From the NCBI GenBank assembly GCA_044223975.1, contig JBGALI010000013.1:62001-126000 (forward strand): a DNA stretch of 64,000 nucleotides, written 5' to 3'. This stretch comes from CAZCPB01 sp044223975 (GTDB lineage: Bacteria > Planctomycetota > Phycisphaerae > Phycisphaerales > UBA1924). Below, piece by piece: positions 51,711 to 61,102 of this stretch. The position numbers were made by a program, and so were the translations under genes. Under the pieces are notes generated by a model that saw nothing but the letters and a program-made list of their open reading frames with translations, did not search any database and was not told the DNA's origin. Position 1 is the stretch's first letter. The number at the start of each line of letters is the position of its first letter.

Positions 51711-52442
51711 TCAGCGCCGCCGCGGAGACTTGGATCCGGGCGTCGTTTCGTCCATGGTCAGCTCGTACTCGTGCCCGTCGACCTGCAGCCGTACGCTGCG
51801 CCCGCCGATGGCCGTCACGGTGAACAGGCCCTCGGCGAGCTGGTCGCCCACGCGGACCATGTCGCCGTTCACCCGCGCCACCGGCACGGCGCCGTCCATC
51901 ACCCCGTTGACCTTGAGCGACCCGAGCGTGTCGACGATCTTCTTCTGGCGTGCCGCGACCTCCGCGGCGCTGCGCCGGGCCGCCTCGAGGGCTTCCTTCT
52001 CGCTCTGGTTGTCGGTCGTGGTTTCCGCCCGCGGCGCCGTCGCGAACTGGAACGGGTTCTTCTTGATCTGGTCGGTGGGGACCTGCACCGGCGTCGTGCT
52101 CCGGTCCAGGACCTCCACGATCCGCTTGTGGGCCTCGGTGGCGGTCCGCACGCCGGGCGTGTAGTCGATGTTCACCGACGCCACGGCCTGCCCCGGAGAG
52201 GTGAGCTTGCGCATCCCCAGCAGGGCGCCGATGCCCACCGCCGCGACCACCAGCACCAGCGCGGTCGGGCCCGACACCTTGAAGCGCGGCGCGCTGGGAA
52301 TCTCCGGCACCGGGGCGCCGTCGGCGCCTGTTCCGCCGGACCGGATCTCGGTGAGGAACGAACTGGTGCCGGCGGCCGCTTCCGCCCCCTGCGGGGCCTC
52401 GGCGGGCGCGACGTTGGCGAGGGCCCCGGGCTTGGTGCTCAT
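51711..52442 (-). CDS. PilP-like membrane protein of the pilus operon
   Basis: A 243-residue protein with an N-terminal Ala-rich region, one membrane helix (ALVLVVAAVGIGALLGM), a periplasmic helical part (EKEALEAARRSAAEVAAR), and a C-terminal beta domain (VNGDMVRVGDQLAEGLFTVT, then SVRLQVDGHEYELTM). That last domain has the shape of PilP/GspC-type homology regions, which link the inner-membrane PilNO complex to the secretin. Sequence similarity is weak, so PilP is a position-based call. Its start overlaps the pilO stop by four bases. Confidence 0.75.
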   Translation of the reverse strand: MSTKPGALANVAPAEAPQGAEAAAGTSSFLTEIRSGGTGADGAPVPEIPSAPRFKVSGPTALVLVVAAVGIGALLGMRKLTSPGQAVASVNIDYTPGVRTATEAHKRIVEVLDRSTTPVQVPTDQIKKNPFQFATAPRAETTTDNQSEKEALEAARRSAAEVAARQKKIVDTLGSLKVNGVMDGAVPVARVNGDMVRVGDQLAEGLFTVTAIGGRSVRLQVDGHEYELTMDETTPGSKSPRRR

Positions 52443-52990
52443 GACTTGGATCCCTGCTTGGGCGTGTCCTGGAAGTAGATGCTCAGCGTGAACTCCGCGC
52501 GCGTGTTCCCGTCGCCGTCCTCCAGACGCTTGATCTTCATGTCGGGGACGCGGGTGATGCGCGGCAGCTGCTCGAGACGGATCAGGAAGTCGTAGAACTT
52601 CCGGAAGTCGCCGTTCATCTGGATCTCAAGCGGCTGCTCCATGTACAGCGCGGCCTTCACGGGCTTGGCCGACTTGAGGGCCGGCGCCTGCAGACCCGCC
52701 TCGACCGCCAGGTCCGACACCTGCCGGACGATGTTGTCCAGCTCCTTGGTGTTGGGCAGGCGCGCCTCGATGGCCGAGACGCTCTTGCCGATCTCGTCGT
52801 TGGCGCGCTGCAGGTCGGTGTTGCGGCGCGTCTCCTCCTGGAGCTTGGCCAGGAGCTCCTGGCGGTGCGTGATCTCGGCCCGGGCCGAGGTGATCTCGGC
52901 GTTGCGCGGGCGGAAGACCAGCCAGTAGCTGGACACGGGGACGCCCACCAGCGTGAGCACGAGCAGGAATCGTCCGGCTCCGAATGCCAT
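52439..52990 (-). CDS. pilO: Type IV pilus inner-membrane protein PilO
   Basis: A 183-residue protein with one N-terminal membrane helix (FLLVLTLVGVPVSSYWLVF), a coiled coil (EITSARAEITHRQELLAKLQ) and a ferredoxin-like domain (ALYMEQPLEIQMNGDFRKFY, then FLIRLEQLPRITRVPDMKIK), exactly the PilO plan. It dimerises with PilN in the alignment complex. Its last four bases (ATGA) overlap the next gene, and pilN lies three bases upstream. Confidence 0.93.
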   Translation of the reverse strand: MAFGAGRFLLVLTLVGVPVSSYWLVFRPRNAEITSARAEITHRQELLAKLQEETRRNTDLQRANDEIGKSVSAIEARLPNTKELDNIVRQVSDLAVEAGLQAPALKSAKPVKAALYMEQPLEIQMNGDFRKFYDFLIRLEQLPRITRVPDMKIKRLEDGDGNTRAEFTLSIYFQDTPKQGSKS

Positions 52991-52993
52991 GGC

Positions 52994-53839
52994 TCAGTTC
53001 CCTTCCTTCGGCGTCGCGTCCGCCGACTTGGCGTTCTTCTCGTCGTCGTCCGCGTCCTCGGCGGCGGCGGGCTTGGCCTTGGCCACCGGGAGCGCGATCA
53101 GGTCGTGGGCGTCGGCCTCGGGCCTCAGCTGCGCGACGATCTCGAACCGCCGCATCCCCACGTCGCTGATGATCGTTTCCTTGATGTACTGGAGCTCGAC
53201 CGACGCCAGCAGCGGGCACGACTGCAGCTGGCCCAGGTACTCGGCGATGTCGTTGTTGTTCGCGGCCACCCCGGCCAGCGTCAGCGCAAACTCGAACCGC
53301 GGCGCCTGGGGCTTGGCCGGCTCGCCCTTGTTCTCACCCTTGTCCTTGGCGCCCTTGCCCACCGACGCGGTCAGGTTCTTCACCTTCGCCGCCGCGTCCT
53401 TGCCCGCCTGCGAGGCGTCCGTGACGGCCTTGGGCTGCACGTCCAGGCGCTTGCTCTTGAGCTCCAGGTCCAGGAGCGTGATGTCCCGCGGCATGCGCGT
53501 GATCAGCTCGGCCAGCAGGATCGAGCGCGGCACCTTCTCGATGAGCGCCGCCGTCACCTCGGCCTTGGCCATCATCACCGCGCGCTGGGCCTCGAGGCTC
53601 TTGAGCTGCTCGATCTTCCGCGCCTCGTGCTCGTATTCCTCATTGATCTTCTGCTGCTCGACGCGGATCTCCGTCCAGCGGCGGTTGGTCACCAGGAACG
53701 CGCCGACCACGCCGAACATCACCACCCCGAAGAGCGTGAGCCCGATGATCGTCGCGCGACCGGCGGTCTTGCGCTCGATGTAGTCCTCGGGGAGGAAACT
53801 GCCGGAACTCTCGGTGCTCGGTCGCTTCAGAAAATCCAT
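52994..53839 (-). CDS. pilN: Type IV pilus inner-membrane protein PilN
   Basis: A 281-residue protein started at MDFLKRPSTES, eight bases after AGGAG. It has a short cytoplasmic tail, a membrane helix (TIIGLTLFGVVMFGVVGAFL), a coiled coil (INEEYEHEARKIEQLKSLEA) and a periplasmic domain with IPRMPRDITLLDLELKSKRL-type strands. PilN normally begins with a conserved INLLPYRE-like tail; here the tail (SGSFLPEDYIERK) is only roughly similar. A Lys/Gly-rich insert (NLTASVGKGAKDKGENKGEP) makes it longer than most PilN. Position between pilM and pilO supports the call. Confidence 0.88.
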   Translation of the reverse strand: MDFLKRPSTESSGSFLPEDYIERKTAGRATIIGLTLFGVVMFGVVGAFLVTNRRWTEIRVEQQKINEEYEHEARKIEQLKSLEAQRAVMMAKAEVTAALIEKVPRSILLAELITRMPRDITLLDLELKSKRLDVQPKAVTDASQAGKDAAAKVKNLTASVGKGAKDKGENKGEPAKPQAPRFEFALTLAGVAANNNDIAEYLGQLQSCPLLASVELQYIKETIISDVGMRRFEIVAQLRPEADAHDLIALPVAKAKPAAAEDADDDEKNAKSADATPKEGN

Positions 53840-53879
53840 GTCGATGGCTCCTGGCCCGCGAGGGCCCGGCAAGGACGGG

Positions 53880-55049
53880 TCACAGGTCCGTGGGGCTCAG
53901 GCACAGGCCCAGGGCAACGGCCCACCCCGGCTGAGGCTCGGAAAGGTCGACGCCGCCCGTCGGCTCGCGCCCGCTGCGGGCGACTCGGGCCATCGGGTCG
54001 GCGATCTGGGCGGGGAAACGCAGGATCCGGGCGATGTGCTGGCACATCCCGCGGTGGCGGGCCTCGCCGCCGACGAACACGGCCCGGTCCACACGCTGCC
54101 CCGGGAACAGCGACTCGTGGTACCGCAGGCACATCTGGATCTCGTCGGTCAGGATCTCCATCGGCTCGGTCAGGTCGACGTCGGAGAGTTCCCCCTCCTG
54201 CACCGCCGTCGCGCCCGCGCTGGCCGACCCGTTGGGCGAGGCGGCCGTTGACTGGCCCGCGGCACCCGACGCCAGCGCGTCCAGCACGCGACGCTGGGCC
54301 CGGGCCTGCGGGATCTCGCACTCAAGCTGCGTCGCCACCGCGCGGTCCAGCTGCATCCCGCCCATATCCACGCACCGCGCGAACACCGGGTACTTGCCGT
54401 GCGCGATCAGGACCTTCGTTGACGAAGCCCCGATGTCCAGATAGATCGTCGTCTGAGGCTTCTCGCCCTCGGCCGCCAGCGCGTCGAACGCACGGAGCAG
54501 CGCCGCGAACTCCGCGTGCATCCCCACGATCCCCAGCTTGGCCGACTTCACCGCGCCCAGCAGCCGGTTCACCAGCGAACGCGGCACCGCCGTCACGATC
54601 GCCTCGACCTTGCCCGCGCCGTGCGGGGGCTGCTGAACCTCCACGTGCCGGTACACCAGCGCCGCGGGGTCGCACTGAAGCTGCTGCGACACCGCCACCT
54701 GCACCATCGTCTCCAGCGACACGCCCTCCGAACGCTGGAACTGCATGTGCTTGCAGAACGTCTGGCTCGACGGGATCGCGCACACCGCGCGGGTCCCCTT
54801 GAACCCGCCCGAACGGATCAGCCGCGGCAGCGCGTCGATCTGGAAGCTGAAGCGTTTGTTGTGATCCGTCAGGAGCGCCTCGGGCGTCGGCAGGAACGCC
54901 GCGGCAACCAGCGTCGGCACCTCGCCCGCCGCGACCTGGAGGGCCTTCAGCCCGCCCACGCCGAAATCGAGCGCAATGGGCAGCGGCGGTGCTCCAAAGA
55001 GCGACTTGGGGGTCATCGAGCTCAGCCGGCGCAGCGGTCCGAAGCCCAT
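53880..55049 (-). CDS. pilM: Type IV pilus cytoplasmic protein PilM
   Basis: A 389-residue actin-like ATP-binding protein. The start MGFGPLRRL has GGGAG ten bases ahead; an internal Met at 55016 is an alternative. Features: LPIALDFGVGGLKALQV (nucleotide-binding beta turn), RAVCAIPSSQTFCKHM, TIYLDIGASSTKVLIAHGK and AVFVGGEARHRGMCQH. PilM binds the PilN tail and anchors the alignment complex to the ATPase. There is an Ala/Ser-rich loop around residue 280. It starts the pil operon; the first 150 bases upstream hold no gene. Confidence 0.93.
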   Translation of the reverse strand: MGFGPLRRLSSMTPKSLFGAPPLPIALDFGVGGLKALQVAAGEVPTLVAAAFLPTPEALLTDHNKRFSFQIDALPRLIRSGGFKGTRAVCAIPSSQTFCKHMQFQRSEGVSLETMVQVAVSQQLQCDPAALVYRHVEVQQPPHGAGKVEAIVTAVPRSLVNRLLGAVKSAKLGIVGMHAEFAALLRAFDALAAEGEKPQTTIYLDIGASSTKVLIAHGKYPVFARCVDMGGMQLDRAVATQLECEIPQARAQRRVLDALASGAAGQSTAASPNGSASAGATAVQEGELSDVDLTEPMEILTDEIQMCLRYHESLFPGQRVDRAVFVGGEARHRGMCQHIARILRFPAQIADPMARVARSGREPTGGVDLSEPQPGWAVALGLCLSPTDL

Positions 55050-55206
55050 AGGCGGCAATCTCCCGAACAATGGCGACCCGGGGAGACCGGGGCGCTCGTG
55101 CGGAAGATCGGGCTTCGGCGGCGCATCATTGAGCGAGCGGTCGCCTTTGCGCCACCCACCCCGGCGGGTCACATCACCCAGCCGGAACAGTCGTCAGAGA
55201 GCCGCG

Positions 55207-55905
55207 TCACAGCACTCCAAGGGCCTGTCCGAGAACTCGCGCGAGGGCCGCCGTGGCACGCGGGACATCCCACCGCTGCCCGCCGCGGTCCCCCGTCGTA
55301 TTGCTCACCACCCGCAGTTCGCCCGCGGCCACGCCGAGCGCGCCGGCCACGTGGGCCACCGCGGCACCCTCCATGCCCTCGACCAGCCCGCCCGTCCGCG
55401 CGACCACCTCGGCAGCCGCGCCGTCGGTCCCCGAGCACGTCGACACCGTCGCGATGACCCCCGCGCGGTCGGAGAAGGGACCAAGCCTGTGCAGCAGCGC
55501 CGTATCGACGGGCACGGTCCGACCCCCGAACGCTCCCAGCGGGAACCCCATCTGGGCGCAATCGCGGAAGCCCTCCGGCGTCACGATCCCTTCGTCCGCG
55601 TAGGCGCAGCCGGTCGCTGCCACGCTTTGACCGATTTCCAGGCCCGAGCCGGGGAGGGCGCCGCCGATCCCCGCGCTCAGCACCAACCGGTACGGCCCGG
55701 GCAGGAGCCGCGCCACGCACGCCGCAGCGTTCACCTTGCCGACCCCGCACATGACCAGCTCAACGCTCTCCGAAATCGCCAACGGTTCCCAAAGCGCAGG
55801 CACGCGCCACGGCACCGACGCGGCGCGGCACACCGCCTCGGCCTCAACCGGGGCCGCCACCACGATCAGGCATCGGCTGGCTGCGGGTCGGCTCGCGGCG
55901 GTCAT
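55207..55905 (-). CDS. mqnB: Futalosine hydrolase
   Basis: A 232-residue nucleoside hydrolase/phosphorylase-like protein that splits hypoxanthine from futalosine in the alternative menaquinone pathway. It has CLIVVAAPVEAEAV, VMCGVGKVNAAACV, VLSAGIGGALPG and the catalytic Glu segment GGLVEGMEGAAVAHVAG, and ends with VVSNTTGDRGGQRWDVPRAT. Length and order match MqnB. It implies that this organism makes menaquinone by the futalosine route. No other mqn genes are in view. It overlaps nothing and is divergent from the HlyD-like gene. Confidence 0.9.
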   Translation of the reverse strand: MTAASRPAASRCLIVVAAPVEAEAVCRAASVPWRVPALWEPLAISESVELVMCGVGKVNAAACVARLLPGPYRLVLSAGIGGALPGSGLEIGQSVAATGCAYADEGIVTPEGFRDCAQMGFPLGAFGGRTVPVDTALLHRLGPFSDRAGVIATVSTCSGTDGAAAEVVARTGGLVEGMEGAAVAHVAGALGVAAGELRVVSNTTGDRGGQRWDVPRATAALARVLGQALGVL

Positions 55906-56069
55906 ACAGGCTGCTCGGATTTATCGGTCGATGTTCGGGTGACGGGACACGCCAGCTCAACGGAATACGATTGCGGGAGAGAAACCACGGAGGGACCTAC
56001 CGGTATCCAACGGGAAGGCCCCGCGGGCCCATCTCTAAGGGTCGGCGCCGCAAGGCAGGAGGTCGTCCA

Positions 56070-57944
56070 TTGAACCATCACACGTCGCACACGGTAGCCG
56101 GGGGGCGGCGGCTGGTCCGCCTGGCCGGGGGGTTGGCCGTGGCCGGGGCGGCGTGGGCCGTGCTGGCCGTAGGGTGCACGCGTTCGGACGCGGGCACCGG
56201 CAAGCCCGCCTCGGCCCTCACCGCCGACCGGGCGAAGGTGAAGAAGGCTTCGTTCGACATCACGACCACCGCGTCGGGGGAGCTTGAGGCCAAGAACCAG
56301 ATCGAGATCCGCAGCCAGCTCGAGGCCCAGTCGACGATCGTCAAGATCGTGGACGAGGGCGTCTCGGTCAAGAAGGGCGACGTCCTGATCGAGCTCAACT
56401 GCGACAAGATCGACAGCTCGCTGCTGGATGCGCAGATCGCCCTCGAGGGCGCCAAGGCCGACCTCACCACCGCCGAGAACAACCTCAAGATCCAGGAGAC
56501 CGACAACTCCACCAAGACGCGCCAGGCCGAGCTCAAGGTCGAGCTGGCCAGGATCACCCTCGAGCAGTGGGAGCAGGGAGAGGTCAAGAAGAAGCGCCAG
56601 GACCTCGCGCTGGCGATCGAGAAGGCCGACCGCGACGTCAAGCGTCTGCGTGAGAAGTTCGACCGCAGCAAGGACCTCCTCGAGCGCGGCTTCCTGAGCA
56701 AGAACGATTTCCAGCTCGACGAGATCGCCAAAATCGAATCCGAGGCCGCCGTCGCCAAGTCGGCGCTCGAGAACACCATCTACGAAGAGTTCACCTACAA
56801 GAAAGAACGCAAGAAGAACCTCTCCGACGTCGAGGACGCGGCGGCCGAGCTCGAGCGCACCAAGCTCAACGCCCAGAGCGAGCTGGCCAACAAGCGGGCC
56901 GCCCTCAACAAGGCCCAGGAACAGCTCAAGCGCCGCGACGAGCAACTCGCCAAGCTGCAGAAGCAGAAGGCCGCGTGCACGATCATCGCGCCCTCCGACG
57001 GCCTGGTGGTCTACGGCACCAGCCTCGAACGCAACCGATTCGGCATGGGCGGCGACGGCGCGCTCCAGGTCGGTCGCGAGGTCTACCCCAACATGCTCCT
57101 CATGGTCCTGCCCGACACCAGCGAGATGGTCGCCTCCGTCAAGGTGCAGGAAAGTCTCGCCGGGCGCGTCCGGCCCGGGCAGGTTGCGAGCGTCCGCGTC
57201 GATGCCGCGGGCGGGCGCACCTACTCGGGCAAGGTCGAATCAATCGGCGTGCTCGCCGAGAGCGGCGGCTGGCGCGATCCCAACCTGCGTGAGTACACCG
57301 TCAAGATCTCGCTGCTGGACGTGGGCGACGCCAGCGGCCTCAAGCCCTCCATGCGCTGCGAGTCGCAGCTGGTCCTGGGCAAGGTCGACGACGCCGCGAG
57401 CGTGCCCGTGCAGGCCGTCTTCAACGACGGCGCCGTCCGCTTCGTCTACGCCTCCGAAGGATCGCAATTCGTCCGCGTCCCCATCAAGCTCGGTCGCCGC
57501 TCCGACACCACCGCGGAGATTTCCGCGGGCCTCACCGAGAACCAGGTCGTCCTGCTCCGCGAGCCCTCCCCCGGCGAGGTGCTCGGGCGCTCGTGGGACA
57601 AGGACCAGCTCACGGCCGCGGGGTACGCCGTCGGCGAGGACGGCCTCCCGTACGCCGCCGACGGCGAAGGCAAGCGCGGCCCCGGCGGCAAGGGCAAAGG
57701 CCCCGATTCGGCCAAGGGCCGCGCCAGGAACGATCAGATCGCCAAGCCCGAGGCCGGCGCCCGCGTAGCCGCGAAGCCGACCGACGCGCCCACTGAAACT
57801 CCAAAGACCGATGCGACCAACGGCGAAGCCGCCAAGGCAGAAGCCGCCAAGCCTGAAGCGACCAAGCCCGGCGCGCCCGCCGCGGCAAAGCCCGCCGCGC
57901 CCGCCTCCACCGACAAGACCGCCGCGGCAAGCGGCACGAAGTAA
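56070..57944 (+). CDS. HlyD-like efflux/secretion periplasmic adaptor
   Basis: A 624-residue membrane-fusion adaptor. TTG at 56070 is taken as the start because AGGAGGT lies six bases ahead of it. The signal LAGGLAVAGAAWAVLAVGC ends in a lipobox. A lipoyl/beta-barrel half (ASGELEAKNQIEIRSQLEAQ) is followed by a long alpha-hairpin (KTRQAELKVELARITLEQWE, then NDFQLDEIAKIESEAAVAK), then the second lipoyl half (IIAPSDGLVVYGTSLERN). A barrel (DTSEMVASVKVQESLAGRV) and a membrane-proximal domain follow. The last 110 residues are a disordered Lys/Ala/Pro-rich tail. Its ABC or RND partner is not adjacent. Confidence 0.9.
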   Translation: MNHHTSHTVAGGRRLVRLAGGLAVAGAAWAVLAVGCTRSDAGTGKPASALTADRAKVKKASFDITTTASGELEAKNQIEIRSQLEAQSTIVKIVDEGVSVKKGDVLIELNCDKIDSSLLDAQIALEGAKADLTTAENNLKIQETDNSTKTRQAELKVELARITLEQWEQGEVKKKRQDLALAIEKADRDVKRLREKFDRSKDLLERGFLSKNDFQLDEIAKIESEAAVAKSALENTIYEEFTYKKERKKNLSDVEDAAAELERTKLNAQSELANKRAALNKAQEQLKRRDEQLAKLQKQKAACTIIAPSDGLVVYGTSLERNRFGMGGDGALQVGREVYPNMLLMVLPDTSEMVASVKVQESLAGRVRPGQVASVRVDAAGGRTYSGKVESIGVLAESGGWRDPNLREYTVKISLLDVGDASGLKPSMRCESQLVLGKVDDAASVPVQAVFNDGAVRFVYASEGSQFVRVPIKLGRRSDTTAEISAGLTENQVVLLREPSPGEVLGRSWDKDQLTAAGYAVGEDGLPYAADGEGKRGPGGKGKGPDSAKGRARNDQIAKPEAGARVAAKPTDAPTETPKTDATNGEAAKAEAAKPEATKPGAPAAAKPAAPASTDKTAAASGTK

Positions 57945-58256
57945 TCGACTCCGTGTCCTTTAAAGAAGAGAGCCCCTCTCACGGGGCTCTTCTCTCGCGC
58001 GCCGTCGTAGGTTGTCACGGCCTTCGTTGGTTGGCCGTCGGGTCTTTGCATCGGCCCGACTTGATTCACGGCGGCGGACGCTGACGCTCCTCCCTCTCTC
58101 GAACCCTGGGAGACTCGGAGCACCCGCAGCGTATCGGTTTCCCGCTCCGCTTCGAGTCGGCCACCGGGCCGACGAGCGGAGTGCGAACGGTGTTTCTCGC
58201 CCGTCGCACCGCGCGGTACACTGCCACCTCTTGAAACCACCGCGGGAGCCTTTGTG
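57945..58256. other. Intergenic region with a terminator-like hairpin
   Basis: AGAGCCCC-TCTCAC-GGGGCTCT (57969-57990) is a perfect 8-bp hairpin 25 bases after the adaptor gene and probably ends its transcript, though the following tract is TCTCTC rather than poly-T. The 12-mer shared with the element at 22659-22804 lies at 58079-58090. Otherwise only the leader of acs, with GGGAG before the ATG, is visible. Confidence 0.55.
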
Positions 58257-60398
58257 ATGAGCGCACCGACGGCCGGCGCACCCGGCGTGACCGGCGATAT
58301 CGATTCCACCCTCCGCGAGAAGCGGGTCTTCCAGCCCCCCACGCCCGTGTCGCTGGGCTTCCCGAAGTGGCACGTCCCCTCCATCGAGGACTACCGCGCC
58401 CTGCACGCCCGCTCGATCGCCGACCCCAACGGCTTCTGGCGCGAAGAGGGCGCTCGCCTGTCGTGGTTCCACCCCTTCGAGCACGTGCTGGAGTGGGAAC
58501 CCCCCGACGCCAAGTGGTTCGGCGGCGGCACCACCAACGCCTGCTACAACTGCGTCGACCGCCACGTGCAGGCCGGCTTCGGCGAGCAGACCGCGATCGT
58601 GTGGGAGGGCGAGCCCGTCACGCCCCGCACCAGCCACCCCGCCCCCGGCTCGCACTACGCCCACGAGCCGGAGATCCGCCGCCTCACCTACCGCGACCTG
58701 CAGATCGAGACCAGCCGCGTCGCCAGCGTGCTCAAGAGCCTGGGCGTTCACAAGGGCGACGTCGTCACCATCTACATGCCCATGGTCCCCGAGCTGGCGA
58801 TCGCCATGCTCGCCTGCGCCCGCATCGGCGCTGCGCACAGCGTGATTTTCGGCGGCTTTGCCCCCACCGCCATCTCCGAGCGCATGATCGACGCCAAGAG
58901 CCGCGTGATCATCACCGCCGACGGCGGCTACCGGCGCGGCGAGGTCGTTCCCCTCCTCAAGAACGTCGAAGAGGCCGTCAACGCCCTCTCCAACCACGGC
59001 CACATCGTCAACCACGCGCTCGTGCTCAAACGCTCCGGCCACGAGGCCCCCAGCAAGCGCTTCAAGACCGGCGAATCGCCCGCCTCCCTCAACGACCACG
59101 CCACCAAGTTCCACTGGTGGCACGACCTGGTCCCCGGCGCCTCCGACGCCTGCCCCTGCGAGGCCATGAACAGCGAGGACATGCTGTTCCTTCTTTACAC
59201 CAGCGGCTCGACCGGCAAGCCCAAGGGCATCCTCCACACCACCGCCGGCTACCTGACTTTCGTCCAGACCACCGCGCGCCTGGCGTTCAACCTCATCCCC
59301 GACTCCGGCCAGCTCTTCTGGTGCTCGGCCGACATCGGCTGGGTCACCGGCCACAGCTACGTGCTCTACGGCATCCTCATGAACCGCGTGCCGACGTTGA
59401 TGTACGAGGGCGCGCCAAACTTCCCAAGCAACGACCGCTTCTGGGACATCATCTCGCGCCACCGCGTTACTCAGTTTTACACGGCTCCCACCGCCATCCG
59501 AACCTTCATGAAGTGGGGCCCCGAGTGGCCCGACCGCCACGACATGTCGAGCCTCAAGGTCCTGGGCACCGTCGGCGAGCCCATCAACCCCGAGGCATGG
59601 ATGTGGTACCACGACACCATCGGCAAGAAGCGATGCCCCATCGTCGACACCTACTGGCAGACCGAGACCGGCGGCCACGTCTGCACACCCCTCCCCGGCG
59701 CCATCCCCACCAAGCCCGGAAGCTGCACGCTCCCCATGGTCGGCATCGACGCCGCCGTCGTGAACGAGCAGGGCCAGGAACTCGGCCCCAACAAGGGCGG
59801 TCTCTTCGTCATCCGCAAGCCCTGGCCCGGCATGCTCCGCGGCGTCTACGGCAACCGCGAACGCTTCGTGAGCAACTACTGGAGCCGCGTGAAGGACGCC
59901 AAGACCGGCGCCCCCTACTACTTCTCCGCCGACGGCGCCCGCCGCGATGAAGACGGCTACTTCTGGATCCAGGGCCGCATCGACGACGTCATCAAAGTCT
60001 CCGGCCACCTCCTGGGCACGATGGAAGTCGAGTCCGCGCTCGTCTCCCACCCCATGGTCGCCGAGGCCGCCGTCGTCGGCATCCCCCACGAGATCAAGGG
60101 CAACGCCATCTGCGCCTTTGTCACCCTCAAGACCAAGTGGTTCACGCAGCACCCCGGCCAGCAGCCCGACCAGGCCATGAAAGCCGAACTCACCGCCCAC
60201 GTCGCCCACGAAGTCGGCGCGCTGGCCAAGCCCGACCAGATCCGCTTCGCCGAAGCGCTCCCCAAAACCCGCAGCGGCAAGATCATGCGGCGATTGCTGA
60301 GGGATGTTGCCGCGGGCGTCGAAAAGATCACGCAGGACACAACGACGCTGGAGGATTTCAGCGTGGTGGCGAGGTTGAGGGAGAGCGATGAGGAGTGA
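58257..60398 (+). CDS. acs: Acetyl-CoA synthetase
   Basis: A 713-residue AMP-forming acetate:CoA ligase. The ATG has GGGAG upstream; a GTG one codon earlier is possible. Motifs: WEPPDAKWFGGGTTNACYNC (N-terminal), VVTIYMPMVPELAIAMLACA, LYTSGSTGKPKGILHT (P-loop-like), TYWQTETGGHVCTPLPGA and GRIDDVIKVSGHLLGT. The catalytic Lys, which is often acetylated, lies in LPKTRSGKIMRRLL. Residues 280-305 contain an ordinary HWWHDLV-type loop. It is longer than E. coli Acs (652) because of N- and C-terminal extensions. Its stop overlaps the convergent gene by 41 bases. Confidence 0.96.
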   Translation: MSAPTAGAPGVTGDIDSTLREKRVFQPPTPVSLGFPKWHVPSIEDYRALHARSIADPNGFWREEGARLSWFHPFEHVLEWEPPDAKWFGGGTTNACYNCVDRHVQAGFGEQTAIVWEGEPVTPRTSHPAPGSHYAHEPEIRRLTYRDLQIETSRVASVLKSLGVHKGDVVTIYMPMVPELAIAMLACARIGAAHSVIFGGFAPTAISERMIDAKSRVIITADGGYRRGEVVPLLKNVEEAVNALSNHGHIVNHALVLKRSGHEAPSKRFKTGESPASLNDHATKFHWWHDLVPGASDACPCEAMNSEDMLFLLYTSGSTGKPKGILHTTAGYLTFVQTTARLAFNLIPDSGQLFWCSADIGWVTGHSYVLYGILMNRVPTLMYEGAPNFPSNDRFWDIISRHRVTQFYTAPTAIRTFMKWGPEWPDRHDMSSLKVLGTVGEPINPEAWMWYHDTIGKKRCPIVDTYWQTETGGHVCTPLPGAIPTKPGSCTLPMVGIDAAVVNEQGQELGPNKGGLFVIRKPWPGMLRGVYGNRERFVSNYWSRVKDAKTGAPYYFSADGARRDEDGYFWIQGRIDDVIKVSGHLLGTMEVESALVSHPMVAEAAVVGIPHEIKGNAICAFVTLKTKWFTQHPGQQPDQAMKAELTAHVAHEVGALAKPDQIRFAEALPKTRSGKIMRRLLRDVAAGVEKITQDTTTLEDFSVVARLRESDEE

Positions 60399-61074
60399 TC
60401 GCCTCGCCGCACTCCGGGCACGTCACGTTCGTTCCGGCAAGATCGTAACCGCACGTCACGCATCGGTTGTGACGCGATCGATTCCACCGCTGCGCCCACG
60501 GCACGCCAAAGACCAGACCCGACACGAGCAGGACACACAGCACGAAATTGACTACCGCACCGATCCAATGGACGCGGCAGGGCGGCACGCAAGTGCCGGA
60601 ACTCCTCCCGCCAATCTGCACCGCCCATCCTCCGTCGATGTCCATATCGGTGCTGGTCACTCCGGCCTGGATGGCGCTCGTCCCCGATGTCGTTACAAAC
60701 ATGCACAGCATCGGCCACCCATACGCGTCGGCCCCGCTCGCCGCGTCTGGTGCAAGCGCGGGCGTTGGAACCCAGCTCGGTGCCGATACTCGATTTCCTT
60801 TGACCTTCTCTGCGGTGACTGGAGCGATGGTCAAGGTCCAACTCTCAAAGCCCGGCCCATGATGAGTCATCCCCACCAACACTCGCGCCGGCAAAACGGC
60901 CTTGTCGATAATCACGCCCACCGAAGGCTGGTATCCACGGTTCTTTCGATAAGGCCATTGCTGCCAGAGTGCTGCGCCCCACGCCAACCCGAGCACAAGT
61001 GCGGTTGCAAGCAGGCCGACGAACGCCAGCCTCAGGCCCAATCGGATTCGTGAAGATCGGGCAACACGATTCAT
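60358..61074 (-). CDS. Membrane protein with a C-terminal zinc ribbon
   Basis: A 238-residue protein. The first helix (LRLAFVGLLATALVLGLAWG) leads to a soluble region, then a second helix (AVVNFVLCVLLVSGLVFGV) is followed by CVTCGYDLAGTNVTCPECGEA, a four-Cys ribbon. The layout parallels the gene at 38570-39274. The CGYDLxGxxxxxCPECG pattern is one I associate with planctomycete proteins. The last 41 bases overlap the 3' end of acs, on the other strand. Composition is less GC-rich than acs. Function unknown. Confidence 0.75.
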   Translation of the reverse strand: MNRVARSSRIRLGLRLAFVGLLATALVLGLAWGAALWQQWPYRKNRGYQPSVGVIIDKAVLPARVLVGMTHHGPGFESWTLTIAPVTAEKVKGNRVSAPSWVPTPALAPDAASGADAYGWPMLCMFVTTSGTSAIQAGVTSTDMDIDGGWAVQIGGRSSGTCVPPCRVHWIGAVVNFVLCVLLVSGLVFGVPWAQRWNRSRHNRCVTCGYDLAGTNVTCPECGEAITPHRSPSTSPPR

Positions 61075-61102
61075 GCTCGCTCAGTGTACTTTGTCGGCCG
61101 CG

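Noticed and set aside
57960..60209. A 749-residue minus-strand frame opposite acs
   Set aside because: Val/Gly/Ala/Asp-rich shadow; acs has all its catalytic motifs.
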